Assembly: GCF_028009165.1 (NCBI RefSeq)
Contig: NC_079246.1
Span: 744,001 to 808,000 of the forward strand
DNA: 64,000 bases
From: Akanthomyces muscarius
Taxonomy: Eukaryota; Ascomycota; Sordariomycetes; Hypocreales; Cordycipitaceae
Direction of reading: 5' to 3'
Below, piece after piece: positions 21,731 through 32,512 of this stretch; positions within the stretch are counted from its first letter, which is position 1; each line of letters begins with the position of its first letter. The notes under the pieces are model-generated. The model saw only the letters and a list, made by a program, of their open reading frames with translations. It was not told where the DNA came from and did no database searches. The position numbers and the translations under genes are program-made.

Positions 21731-22504
21731 GGTAGACTTGTGCCTGGCTCAGCACTGCACTGCTTCTGACGTGGTAGCTGAATGCGAATTCAGCTACGAT
21801 GCTGAGTATTTGGTACAGATGAGACATGAGGGCTTTATTATAGCTAATCACCCACTGGTGTGGGATTAAACGAGTTATGAAGAAACTACGAATTATCTCC
21901 ATTTCTTAGGTTGCTCGCAGCCGGTTGCGTGTATGTCTTTAGCGTTGTGCGACGCCCCATGCGCAAAGCCGGACTTGCTTTGTCCATTTTCTTGGAAGAG
22001 CCCAAAAGGCGAGACGAAGCAGTTGTGTGCATAGCCATTGTAGTCACGGACTGCAATGTCGACATGCGTACTCAGATCAGATTTGCTTGGCGACAGAAGC
22101 GCCAATACGAATAATACTCGTATGGGTTTGCTGTCGGATCCTGGATCACAAAGAGACTTCATCGGGCTACCTTTGTCTCCCAATGGGATCGTCTGTATGC
22201 AGCAAGGCCACCAACACACAGGCAAGCCTCCTCCACTATCTAGCCGCCAATGTCACGCCACTCATGCAAGGCCATCCATACGCAGCCCGTCAACAAACAC
22301 TGCTGCCTAGAAGACCTTTTACTAGCGTTCCTTTGAGATTAGGATGCCAACGCCCGCACAGCGCTGCTTTGACTCGAGTATGAGCGGTTGTATTTTTTCG
22401 CTGTGTAGAGACAATAAAACGCCACAACATTGCAAGAGAAGAGAGCAGACCGGAACAACACAAATTTACAAACATTAGATCGCCGACGAAGGCGGTGTTG
22501 CCAA
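21731..22504. other. intergenic, no gene seen
   Basis: The spacer contains the 3' flank of the AT-hook gene and the promoter of the peptidase gene. Its short frames on both strands show no coding character. Confidence 0.4.
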
Positions 22505-24940
22505 ATGACGGCCAAGGAGATCACCGAGTTCGAAAATGCATGCGCGGCGAGGGCCATGGTGGTGCCCCGCTGGTTGCCTGGGAACATCGTTTTTTGGTAC
22601 AGACGGAATTTACCATTGGATAAGTGGCAATTCATCTTGGTGGATTGCGCACGAGGCGCTGCTAAACCGGCATTTGACCATGCCGCTCTTGCGACCACGC
22701 TCGGCAGCGTCGACGGCGGCGCCAGCGAGTCGCTAGATGCGGACCAGTTGCCCTTCACCTGGCTCAATGTCGACTCGGACGGCGCCTGGGTGCGCTTCCA
22801 CTACGCAGACAAGATCTGGCAGTTTTCCGAGGCCAACGCGCTGGAGGTTTGGTATGGAGAGTTTGAGAAGGACCAGTTTGAACAAGACTACGACATAACG
22901 AAGCCCTCTCCGAGGACGTCGCCTGGTCAGTGTTCAGTGACCATTGTTAATCTGACAGGCGTCATGCTCGGGTACTACTGGATTGACCACGACGGCAACA
23001 ATGAGCGTCGCATTGATCAGGTGCTTCCCGGAAGCTCTTTCCCATTTACATCCCCGATCGGCCATAGATTTCGCTTCTGGGAAGCCTCTAGCGGGCGTAA
23101 CGTGGTGCTAGAGCTGAAGCAAGAACGTGGCATTGTCAACATCGAAGACCGGCGTGAGGGTTTGGGAGTAAGCTGGGACAATGGTGGTGGCTGCGAGCCT
23201 GAGTCTCAAGCCATCGAAACTGTAAGAAAACCAGACTATGAGATGTTTGTCCGACGGTACAATCTGTGGATGCGCAAAGATGGAGTCGAGATGCAGCTCT
23301 CCTTCGACGGCTTTGAGGACAACCGCTACCAGAACGCCTCTGTGTCGCCGAACGGGCGGTACGCTGTAGCGATGCAAACTAGAGAAGGATCTAGATACCC
23401 CTTGGAGCTCAAAAACTCTGTGCCGGATGATCAGTTCCGTCCCAAGGTGCTGAGCCACCATACCTACAAGAATGGCTGGCGGAGAGCCGGCGACCATCTT
23501 GATACAGACCGACCTCACCTCTTTGATATGCATGCACGACGTGAGATATCAATTGATGGTTCCTTGTTCTCGAATCCCTATCAAATCCAACGTATCGGGT
23601 GGTCAGACTGCGGCAACAAGTTTCGCTTCATCTTCAACGAGCGTGGACACAAGCATGTCCGACTGCTAGAAATTTCCAGCGACGGCACCGTCAAGATGCT
23701 GGTGGAGGACGGCAGCGACACAGTCGTCGACTATAACCAGAAACTCTGGTATAAGATGTTGCCTGCGACAAACGAGGTTCTTTGGGCTAGCGAGCGCGAC
23801 GGATGGAACCACATCTACCGATTCGATTTGTCAGATGGAAGTCTCAAGAACCAGGTCACTCAGGGCGAGTGGGTGGTCAAGTCGGTGGAAAATGTTATCA
23901 CAAAAGAGCAGAAGATTTGGTTTACAGCATGTGGCGTAATTCCTGGCCAGGATCCATACTATGAGCATTTAGCCTGTGTCAATTTTGACGGATCCGACTT
24001 CCGACTGGTGACGAGCGAGGACGGAATGCACAATTGGAAGTTCAGCCCCGACCGCCGATATATCATTGATGTATGGTCCCGTGTTGACCTTTTACCGCAT
24101 ACATCTGTGGTAGAAGTGGCCACCTCTAAGCAGGTTGTGTTCCTGCAGAAAGAAGTCGTGGACCTAGAGCCCGCGGTAACGTATGTACCGCCAGAGCGGT
24201 TTACCACCAAGGGCAGAGATGGAGAGACGGATATCTGCGGCGTCATCATTCGCCCGCATAATATGGACGAGACGAAGACGTACCCTATTATCGAGGTCAT
24301 TTACGCTCATCCATTCCAGTACTTTACGCCAAAGCGGTTTGCAGGCCTCGGCGGATCTCGAAGGAGGGCGGGCGACAGCTACGTGGTTGTCTTGATTGAC
24401 GGCATGGGGACCAACGGGCGCTCCAAAGCGTTCCGGGACGTCGCGTACAAGAACCTCAACGACGGGGGCTTCCCTGACCGGATCGAGTGGATGCAGGCCG
24501 CTGCTAGGACGCGGCCGTGGATGGACATTTCCCGCGTCGGCATCACGGGAGGCTCCGCCGGCGGACAAAACGCGGCCGCGGCGGTGCTGCACCACAGCGA
24601 CTTTTACAAGGCGGCCATCGCCCTCTCAGGCTCGCACGACAACCGCATGGGCGACTGCAAGTGGGCGGAGATGTTTATGAGTTGGCCGATAGACGAGAGC
24701 TACGAGAGAAACTCCAACTGCGTGAATGCGTGGAAGCTGGGCGGCGCGCTGATGTTGGTGACGGGCGAGGTGGACAATGTGGTTGATCCGTCGACGACGA
24801 TGCGGATGGCGAGTGCGTTGATTGATGCGGACAAGGACTTTGACCTGGTGGTTATACCCAAGCACGGCCATTTTATGAATGGCGTAGAGTGGCTGGCAAG
24901 GAAAGAGGCACAATTTTGGGCGAGACATTTGTTGAATTAG
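22505..24940 (+). CDS. cytosolic S9 family (DPP IV-like) prolyl peptidase with a VHL-beta-like segment
   Basis: A single exon of 811 aa starting at the first ATG (MTAKEITEFENAC), with no signal peptide or membrane anchor. The C-terminal alpha/beta-hydrolase domain carries the serine-peptidase triad: Ser684 in GITGGSAGGQ, Asp757 in GEVDNVVDP and His789 in PKHGHFM. The middle is a DPP IV-type beta-propeller (SPNGRYAVAM, IGWSDCGNKFRF, ASERDGWNHIYRFDL, HNWKFSPDRRYI). Inserted near residues 143-200 is a beta-rich stretch with VTIVNLTGVMLGYYWIDHDG and LPGSSFPFTSPIGHRFRFWE, which resembles the von Hippel-Lindau beta domain. Known of the family: S9 enzymes release dipeptides or cleave after proline in short peptides. 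Lack of a signal sequence suggests an intracellular role, unlike secreted or vacuolar DPP IV. Confidence 0.88.
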   Translation: MTAKEITEFENACAARAMVVPRWLPGNIVFWYRRNLPLDKWQFILVDCARGAAKPAFDHAALATTLGSVDGGASESLDADQLPFTWLNVDSDGAWVRFHYADKIWQFSEANALEVWYGEFEKDQFEQDYDITKPSPRTSPGQCSVTIVNLTGVMLGYYWIDHDGNNERRIDQVLPGSSFPFTSPIGHRFRFWEASSGRNVVLELKQERGIVNIEDRREGLGVSWDNGGGCEPESQAIETVRKPDYEMFVRRYNLWMRKDGVEMQLSFDGFEDNRYQNASVSPNGRYAVAMQTREGSRYPLELKNSVPDDQFRPKVLSHHTYKNGWRRAGDHLDTDRPHLFDMHARREISIDGSLFSNPYQIQRIGWSDCGNKFRFIFNERGHKHVRLLEISSDGTVKMLVEDGSDTVVDYNQKLWYKMLPATNEVLWASERDGWNHIYRFDLSDGSLKNQVTQGEWVVKSVENVITKEQKIWFTACGVIPGQDPYYEHLACVNFDGSDFRLVTSEDGMHNWKFSPDRRYIIDVWSRVDLLPHTSVVEVATSKQVVFLQKEVVDLEPAVTYVPPERFTTKGRDGETDICGVIIRPHNMDETKTYPIIEVIYAHPFQYFTPKRFAGLGGSRRRAGDSYVVVLIDGMGTNGRSKAFRDVAYKNLNDGGFPDRIEWMQAAARTRPWMDISRVGITGGSAGGQNAAAAVLHHSDFYKAAIALSGSHDNRMGDCKWAEMFMSWPIDESYERNSNCVNAWKLGGALMLVTGEVDNVVDPSTTMRMASALIDADKDFDLVVIPKHGHFMNGVEWLARKEAQFWARHLLN

Positions 24941-25569
24941 TATCAAAAGTAGACCCGATGCAGTCAATGAAAGGCACGTTTGATACTTTGGCGTCTTCAA
25001 CCATGACCTTGGTAGGCAGTCGGACAGCCCGCAATAGTTAGCACGCAATCTTGAAAGGAACGTTAGTTAGCGCAGCAGCGTTGTGGCGGCCAGTCTGAAT
25101 CGTTACTGGTAGCGCTGGCATGCGACTTGGGCCGACAGTCGGAAGGCCATGACTCTGCCCCCGCTGTCGCCGTCCGTCTGCCCCTCCATGAAATGGCATT
25201 CGGGCGGATCGGGTTGGCGGTCAATGATGGGTAAAATAGCCATCTTGCGACCGGTAGAAACTTTCCATTCGCCAATTGACTGAATCAAATACCATATTTT
25301 CAGACTTTGACACCAAAGAAGAAGCAAGTTGGTCGTCAACGCAGTCTGCCAAGTGCATCGAAATCTGCAGCACCCTGTCGCCGACACCAAGTCCCCTCTT
25401 CCCCCCACCTGCGGTAGTTTTTTTGCCCACCCAGGGCCATCAGATCGCCCTCCGGACAGCGGCAACCTCCCCGAAGCTTGACTCTTTGGGCGCCTTCTTC
25501 TTTATTTGTCACGAGATTTCTTTTGCCATTTACAACAATCAACCTGCCGGCATCTTGTCTACACAGACC
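24941..25569. other. intergenic, THR4 promoter region
   Basis: The spacer lies between the peptidase stop and THR4. The frame upstream of THR4 is open but has no ATG before 25570, so it is taken as leader. No separate gene was seen. Confidence 0.4.
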
Positions 25570-27432
25570 ATGGCGACGACCAATGGCAATGCTGCGGCCG
25601 ACGCCCAGCCCAAGGCCCCGACCGGCAACCCTTCACATCGCTATCTGAGCACCCGTGGCGAGGACTCTGGAGTACGTTTTCGTCCGCGTTACATCCTGCG
25701 GGCCAAGGTTCCCAGCGCATCGCGTCTCGTCCTCCACGGGCGAGAAAAGAGAAAAGAAAGGGGGAAAAAAAATACTGACCAGCACCTTGCAGTTCACGTT
25801 TGAGCAGGCTGTCCTCAAGGGCCTCGCCTCCGATGGCGGCCTCTTCATCCCCGAGGCCATCCCCGCGGCCGCCGACTGGCAGGCCTGGAAGGACCTCTCC
25901 TTTGCCGACCTGGCCTACGAGGTGCTCTCGCTCTACATCTCCCCCGACGAGATCCCGCCCGCCGACCTCCGCGACATTGTCAAGCGCAGCTACGCGACCT
26001 TTCGCCACGCCGACACGACGCCGCTCGTCCACCTCCACGACAGCCACTACCTGCTCGAGCTCTTCCACGGGCCGACGTTTGCGTTTAAAGACGTGGCGCT
26101 GCAGTTTGTCGGCAACCTGTTTGAGTACTTTCTCGTGCGCAAGAATGAGGGCAAGACGGGCAAGGGTACGATGGACAGCACACAAGCAGCAAATTTACGT
26201 TGAAGGGGCCAGACGGGGCTAACACAAAAATCACAGACCGCCACCATCTCACCGTCGTCGGCGCGACCAGCGGCGACACGGGCTCGGCCGCCATCTACGG
26301 CCTCCGCGGCAAAAAGGACGTCTCTGTCTTCATCATGTTCCCGACCGGCCGCGTCAGCCCCGTCCAGGAGGCGCAGATGACGACAGTCCTCGACGCCAAC
26401 GTCTACAACCTCTCCGTCGGCGGCACCTTTGACGACTGCCAGGACATTCTCAAGGCGCTCTTTGCCGACGAGGACGCCAACGCCGCCCTCAACCTCGGCG
26501 CCGTCAACTCGATCAACTGGAGCCGCATCCTCGCCCAGATTGTCTACTACTTTCACGCCTACTTCTCCCTGGTGAAGCAGGCGCCCGACGGCTTCAGGCT
26601 GGGCGACAAGGTGCGCTTCGTCGTGCCCACGGGCAACTTTGGCGACATCCTGGCCGGGTACTTTGCGCAGCGCATGGGCCTGCCGGTCGACAAGCTCGTC
26701 ATTGCCACCAACGAGAATGACATTCTCGACCGCTTCTGGAGGACGGGCACGTACGAAAAGCACGCCAAGCCGTCGTCCCAAGGCCCCGGAGAGAATGGCG
26801 CGACGCCCGCCGCCGCCGTCGTCGACGCGGATCCGTCCGGCGTCAAGGAGACGCTCAGCCCCGCCATGGACATTCTCGTCTCGAGCAACTTTGAGCGCCT
26901 GCTCTGGTTCCTCGCCCACGAGTTTGCCGGCACCGCCGGCATGGGCGACGAGTGGAACAAGCGCCAGGCCGGCCAGGAGGTCGCCGGCTGGCTGCAGCAG
27001 CTCAAGGCGGCCGGGTCCTTTGGCCCCGTCTACCCGGACCTGCTCGCCGCCGCCCAGCGCGACTTTGAGAGCGAGCGCGTCACCGACGCCGAGACGCTCG
27101 CCACCATTGCCGACTTTTACCGCCGCGTCGGGTACGTCCTCGACCCGCACACGGCCGTCGGCGCCGCCGCCACGCGGCGCTCCGTCGCGCGCGCGTCGCC
27201 CGGCGTCCCGCACATTTCGCTGTCGACGGCCCACCCGGCCAAGTTCTCGGGCGCCGTGGAAAAGGCGCTCAAGGGCGAGCCCGGGTTCGACTTTGCCAAG
27301 CAGGTGCTGCCCGACGAGTTTGTCGGGCTCGAGACGAGGGAGCGCCGCGTCGCGACCGTCGAGAACGACTGGCGCAAGGTCCGCGATCACGTCAAGGCCC
27401 AGGTGGAAAAGGAGCTGGCGGGACAGCAGTAA
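25570..27432 (+). CDS. THR4: threonine synthase
   Basis: Exons 25570-25671, 25793-26165 and 26237-27432 give 556 aa, close to the fungal norm of about 520-550. It converts O-phosphohomoserine to threonine with pyridoxal phosphate. Seen: the N-terminal Thr-synthase domain (RYLSTRGEDSG joined to FTFEQAVLKGLASDGGLF), the PLP lysine K133 in GPTFAFKDVAL, the phosphate-binding VGATSGDTGSAA, FPTGRVSPVQEAQM, and the VPTGNFGDILAGY and ATNENDIL motifs. The first intron is longer than average (121 nt); the second is 71 nt with a GTACGA donor. Both joins keep phase exactly. Coding bias is strongly GC at third positions. MET6, which acts on homocysteine from the same aspartate-family pathway, lies 6 kb upstream; co-regulation is not shown. 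Confidence 0.96.
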
Positions 27433-28015
27433 AGCTGGTGATGTGACGAGGTGGAGGAGGGGAGGACGGGGTTTGAAAATTAAAAAAGATATATTTAGAG
27501 CAGGGCGGCGCTTAAAGCATACAAGCAGAATGATTGATACGTTTGCTTTCTTTTTTTTCTTTTTTTTTTTTTAATATCAATGCAAATAGGACCGGAAAGA
27601 ATTTATTTGCACTTCTTGACATGTTTAGTTATTTGTGCTGGTATTTGTGCTATATAAACCTGGCTTTCATCTCCAATACAGTTTAGTTTCCACCCGAGTA
27701 AGCCATCACATTGCACCAATGAAAAGTCATCTTCTTGAAAGAAACGCAAAGAGCCACCCGTTGCGGTTCAACGACCAGCTAGTGACAGAGGATCAAGAAG
27801 AAGAAGAAAAAAAGAAGAGGAATAAATAGTAGTAAAACGATTCAAAGAGCTGTTGCCGAAAATCAATAGCAGAAACGCCGACGTAGATGCATCAGTAGGG
27901 TGTGGTTGGTCTTGTGTTCGAGTTTTCGCTTTGTCGGACAGAGCTCATGTATCTTACATTGCTCATCTTCTCAGGGAAGCATCGGCAAAAGGCAACAAAG
28001 ACGTAGAAAACGGGC
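27433..28015. other. intergenic between convergent genes
   Basis: The 3' flanks of THR4 and the mitochondrial carrier. It contains long T tracts (27549-27572) and AT-rich sequence typical of fungal 3' ends. No gene was seen. Confidence 0.4.
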
Positions 28016-29314
28016 TTAGCCGTTGTCTTTGATGTGCTTCTTGATAAACTCAAACGACGAAAAGAAGATGGCATTGACAACGCATGAGCGGCTCATGGAC
28101 ACTGCCAGTCCGCGGTACATGTCGCGCTTGAGAAAGGTGATTTTCGGTGCGGGTTCGACTTTTTCGCCCCGTGCGTAGAGAAGCGAATTGCGCTGATAAA
28201 TGCTCTTGGCCGAGTCGATTGGATCTGCATCAGACATTAGTCTTCATCGTTAATGAGCTAACCAACAGGTCCACCGTACATATTATGGCCCAGGAAATAA
28301 GGCCGCAGGAGCCACCCGCAGCGACAACAGCGAGCTTGTTACTGCTGTCTCCCGCAAATGTAGTTCCGAGTTGCTTTCCACTTTCATAGACCATAAAGTA
28401 AATGCCGGTTCCGATGGTGTCTCGCACTGGCTAGTGTTAGCTGCGTCGGGTAAGCACGGGCAACGGTTGTCGAGTCGACTTGCATTGATGTAATCGGAAG
28501 CCAGTATAGAGGCCCAAGACGCCTCGATGCTTTACAATAGTGGCCATTGTTCTTAAAGTGCCTTTGTTCTGATAACTCTGCGCAATGGCGGCGCTCTGCT
28601 TCTTGGCCCCGCCGCGCTCTGCTAGCAGAACAGCAACTTGCGAACTGAGTTTGCTGAGCTCAAACGGACAGGCCAGTATGGGTATAACAGCCCCAGCCGT
28701 TGCACCGGCCGCGCCGAAGCAGGCGATTGAGTACATGTTTGGATAATTACCCGGCTTATTGACGTGGCGTAAAATGTCGAAACCAGTATTCTTCTTGACC
28801 CATCCGGCGTAGGCGTATTTTGCTCGTTGGTATATCGAAAATGAGACAGTTCGGACCAGAGTGATGCTGGCCATGGGGGCTGTCACGCCTGTTTGTCGCA
28901 GATTCGTTAGCATATTGTTGAGAAGGGTGAAATTTGCCACAGATTTGATCAAGGCTTGATCACAGCAATCATCAACCTACCCCGAAAAAAGCCGCCCAAA
29001 GATTCTTTCTTGTACGTTTGCTTCACGCAATCGAGAAAGCCACGATATTGGTACGTCTGCATGCGCGTCTTGACGCTGTCGAGAGGGAATGCGACAAGGG
29101 TGGAAAAGACGCTGGAGCTGCTGGCTGCAATTTCGGTGCGATAGCGTTTCGTGAGAGACTGGCGCGGCTTCTCGCGCGGAGCCGGCGCAGCATTCTGTTT
29201 TGCCGGCGGCGACGAGTTGCTCGTCATTGTGGCAACGGTGGAAGGGCGAGAGGCGGCAGCAGGCACATGTTGCGAGTTGGCGGAGCTATCGCTTGTGCTG
29301 ACGTCGAGCGTCAT
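28016..29314 (-). CDS. mitochondrial carrier (SLC25) family protein (four exons, one GC-AG intron)
   Basis: Exons 28981-29314, 28484-28888, 28280-28426 and 28016-28224 give 364 aa. The three tandem repeats are seen by their Px[DE]xx[KR] signatures: PLDSVKTRMQ in repeat 1, PFELSKLSSQ in repeat 2 and PIDSAKSIYQ in repeat 3; repeat 3 is split by the last intron (Y|P). About 60 Ser/Pro/Ala-rich residues precede TM1. Known of the family: inner-membrane transporters of metabolites. The exact substrate is not predictable; the fit to FRLHQLRDT..GIYFMVYESGK suggests the fungal YMC/ACR-like branch, which is tentative. Intron 2 (28427-28483) uses a GC donor (CAAT|GCAAGT) with CCAG acceptor; no GT donor restores the frame. 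Confidence 0.9.
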
Positions 29315-30538
29315 TACCTCTGGCGAGATGGCAGCGGCCGGTCACAGACGTATTCAGGCTATGGCCCCGATGATTCGAGGCCAGAGTCCGGAACGGTGAT
29401 CGCAGCGTGGCCAGTCGCCAGAAGCGCCGTGTCCATTAACGAATTGAAGCTCGATGGGAAAGGGCAAAAAGTCGAGGGAGAGAGCGCCGCCAACTTGTCC
29501 GGATGGAGATGAGTTACAGCACCAGAGGCGCTGGCGATGTGGTGAGAATGTCAGAGAATAATACCGTTCGTTGAGATTCCCAGAGAAGCGGTAGCAATCG
29601 AAAGTAGCGTGCAATGCTGTAGACTAGCTGAGATTGAATATGGCGAGAGGAGGAGAAGGATGGAACAGGCGTGGTTTGACTCGACGATTGAGCCCGATGG
29701 CGGGGCGGGGGCTGCGTAGCTCAGAGGCCCACTGGCAAATCGGCCGGCCTACAGGCCAGACCAAGATGGGATGGCACAGCAGGTGCCGAGGTATCGCGCT
29801 GACCCGAGCAAAATGGCTGGTGCAAGGGAGGATCCTGATGAAAAGAGGTGAGAGATGATTCGAAAGTTTGTGAAACGCAGCCTATCTGGAAGGTAGCTTT
29901 TACTTTACGGATGAGGGGGATCGAAAAGGTGGAGATGGGACAACGGAATACCTACCTAGTACGTTAGTTACTACCTAGGTACCTAGATGGTGGTGGCCTG
30001 GCAGGTGAGAGCGAGGTGGTGTCCTGAAACGCCCAGATAGTACCATCATTGGCGCAAGATTGACATCACAGCAATGATGGCATTCATTCGCGATACATTC
30101 AAAGCAGGTATATGAAGCAAGCATTTTCTTATTATAAGCTACATGGCTCATCAGTACCTACCTTACCTAGGTAGTTAAGATGGTGGTTTAGCTGAGCTTC
30201 AGCACTACTAGGCTATTGTGGGGGCTGCATGCGAGCGCTGTCGAGGCTGTTTTGGCGGGCTGCGATAGGCTGTTGAGCTGCAAAGCTTCAGCGCTCGCTT
30301 GTGGCTACAGTGGCTGTCTGGCATGGCACATGGCACTGGAACTCCCCTGCGCCCGTTTGCCAACGCTCCCACTTCAAAAGCTTCCATCCAGGGTAGCCTC
30401 ACCACATGCAAACAACAGCAAGGCGGCATCCATCAGTAGCCATACAGCGGGCTGAATCAATCCTTCAAAAGACTTCATTCATCATGGCTGATACGAGAAC
30501 CACAGGGCCTGAGACTTGTGCCCCCATTCAGCGTCTCA
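29315..30538. other. intergenic with palindromic tracts
   Basis: The promoter side of the carrier and 3' flank of the sulfatase gene. It holds ACCTAGGTA-type palindromic tracts at about 29950-29990 and 30154-30177, and a perfect 10-bp inverted repeat (GCGAGCGCTG at 30231-30240, CAGCGCTCGC at 30289-30298). The GCTGCGTAGCTCAGAGG stretch near 29709 resembles a tRNA D-arm, but no T-arm or acceptor pairing follows. No gene was seen. Confidence 0.4.
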
Positions 30539-32512
30539 CTAGATCATTACCTCGCTCAAAGCCGTCGGGTCCATTGCTGGACGGATGTGTTCCAAATGTC
30601 CTGGCACAAGATTCGGTCGACCGATAAACTTGATCCAGCTGTACGGGTCAGCAAATTCGTCATTGAGAGACGCACGCTGGCCTTGCACTGCCTCGGGAAA
30701 CTCGCCCGCCACGCCGACGGATCCCACCTCCGCCTTGTACTCTTCCCACAGACGCATCAGCTCGGCAAACTTGGCCGGCTCCGCGTAACGAAGGTTTCTG
30801 GTCTCACCAGGGTCATACTTCATGTGGAACAGCTCCCACTCCTGCGGTCCTCGCGGTGCAGGCACAAACACCAGCTTCCAGTGGCCCTGTCTCAAAGCCC
30901 CTGAGCCGGCAATCTCGAATCCCGTCACATATGTGTCGTCGTGGATATCAAACTCCTCATCTGTGCAGCGCCTCTTCTCACCTTCTGCCATCTGGATAGA
31001 TTGCAAATATGGCTGCCAGCTTTTTCCTCGCAGTTTGGCAATCTCTCGGCCCTTGTAATGTGTCCCTGGGTGCCTCAGACCAGCCATCTCCAAAAAGGTT
31101 GGTACGATGTCCATGACGGTGCAGTATGCCTTGGTAATACGCGCAGTCGAAGTCGCTGTGCCCTTGGGAGGTTTGACAACAAGTGGCACCCGGCACCCAC
31201 CTTCTGTTGAGTGCATCTTGAACAGCCTCGATGGTGCAGTCGCAGCTTGTGCCCAAAGTGCACCATACCACACAAACGAGTCACCTCGACCAATGTTCTC
31301 TAGAGAATTGTTGTAGTACTTGGCAATGTGGGCCGCCACCTTATCTCCCATGATTGGTTGTGCTTCATACGAAGCTCCTTCAGCTCCGTTATCCGACATG
31401 AACAGGATCATGGTGTTGTCATATTCGCCCGTCTTGCGAAGATGTTCAACAACGCGACCAATATTCCAATCCATCCGATCTACCATGCCTGCATATACCT
31501 CCATTGCCCTGGCAGAGCTGTCTCTTGTGTCTTGGGGCAAGTCTTCCCACTGTTGAGACTCCTGCTCGCCGACGCGCACGATCGGGTGCGAAACGACGTC
31601 CTTGTCAACGAGACCAAGCTTCTTGAGACGCTCGATACGTTCGGATTTCAGAACTTGCGGTCCATGTTGGTACATGCCTATGAAGTACTGATTAATCAAT
31701 TGACTTTGGAGAGATGCAGCATGCGATCGAGAAATTAAGTTCGCACCTTTGTATTTGTCTGCCACATCTTTCGGAGCCTGCAGTGGCCAGTGTGGCGCGG
31801 AAAACGGAAGATAGGCGAAGAATGGCTTCTTGGCTTCACCATCGTCTCGGCCGGAGAGGTACTCGATCAGCTTGGATGCATAAGCATCCGAAGAATAAAA
31901 GTCTTTCGGGAGTTGAGCAATCTGGCTGTCCTCGACATGCAAAGCTCGAGTGGCCGTTTCGAAGAAACGGTCTGCGTGGTCCTGTTCCTCGTACTGGGGC
32001 TCGTAGCCTGACGCAAGTGACGCTGTTAGCAGAGAGGTTGTCTTGTTGAGGCTATGTGCCGGGTCCAACATACCATAGTGGTTGGCACAGCCAGGCAGAA
32101 GGGCAAAAGACTTGTTGAAGCCGCGACGGATAGGATAGTGCTGAGGTTTCAAGCCCAGATGCCACTTTCCGGCCATCATCGTGTGGTAGCCACCGTCTTT
32201 CAGGAGCTCTGGAAGAGCCACAACGCGCTCATTCAAGTATCCTTCATGACCAGGCTGACCCTGGTGTGCAACAGAGCTACGAGTAAACTCGGCCAACTCT
32301 CCCAGGCCTGCGATGTGGTGATCAGTCCCGGTCATCAGCATCGATCGAGTTGGCGAGCACGCTGCCGCCACATGGAAGTTTGTGAAGCGAAGGGCATTCT
32401 GTTCCCGAGAAAGTGCATCAATATTGGGAGTTTGGATCTCGGAACCGAAGCAGCTACAGTCACTGAAGCCCAAGTCGTCGGCAACAATGACTAAGAAGTT
32501 GGGGCGCATCAT
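30539..32512 (-). CDS. arylsulfatase (sulfatase family), cytosolic
   Basis: Exons 32074-32512, 31747-32007 and 30539-31677 give 612 aa. Both introns (66 and 69 nt) are multiples of three without stops, so the unspliced frame is also open; the splice sites (GTATGT..CAG, GTGCGA..TAG) and family continuity (NHYG|YEPQY, DKYKG|MYQHGP) support removal. Seen: N-terminal metal-binding VIVADDLGFSD, the formylglycine motif C52-S-P-T-R in AAACSPTRSMLMTG, the AGKWHLG lysine motif, FMSDNGAEG, and HSTEGGCRVPL. Known of the family: hydrolysis of sulfate esters after Cys-to-formylglycine conversion. There is no signal peptide, so it probably scavenges sulfate inside the cell. The natural substrate is unknown. 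Confidence 0.93.
   Translation of the reverse strand: MMRPNFLVIVADDLGFSDCSCFGSEIQTPNIDALSREQNALRFTNFHVAAACSPTRSMLMTGTDHHIAGLGELAEFTRSSVAHQGQPGHEGYLNERVVALPELLKDGGYHTMMAGKWHLGLKPQHYPIRRGFNKSFALLPGCANHYGMLDPAHSLNKTTSLLTASLASGYEPQYEEQDHADRFFETATRALHVEDSQIAQLPKDFYSSDAYASKLIEYLSGRDDGEAKKPFFAYLPFSAPHWPLQAPKDVADKYKGANLISRSHAASLQSQLINQYFIGMYQHGPQVLKSERIERLKKLGLVDKDVVSHPIVRVGEQESQQWEDLPQDTRDSSARAMEVYAGMVDRMDWNIGRVVEHLRKTGEYDNTMILFMSDNGAEGASYEAQPIMGDKVAAHIAKYYNNSLENIGRGDSFVWYGALWAQAATAPSRLFKMHSTEGGCRVPLVVKPPKGTATSTARITKAYCTVMDIVPTFLEMAGLRHPGTHYKGREIAKLRGKSWQPYLQSIQMAEGEKRRCTDEEFDIHDDTYVTGFEIAGSGALRQGHWKLVFVPAPRGPQEWELFHMKYDPGETRNLRYAEPAKFAELMRLWEEYKAEVGSVGVAGEFPEAVQGQRASLNDEFADPYSWIKFIGRPNLVPGHLEHIRPAMDPTALSEVMI

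Noticed and set aside
26047..27390. 447-codon frame antisense to THR4
   Set aside because: Same codon-bias effect; no start context, domain or splice logic.
17216..27432. MET6 and THR4 as a functional amino-acid cluster
   Set aside because: Two unrelated genes (AT-hook, S9 peptidase) lie between them and each has its own promoter; proximity is likely chance.
29706..29790. tRNA-like D-arm sequence GCTGCGTAGCTCAGAGG
   Set aside because: No GTTCRANNC T-loop, anticodon stem or acceptor pairing follows at the needed spacing.
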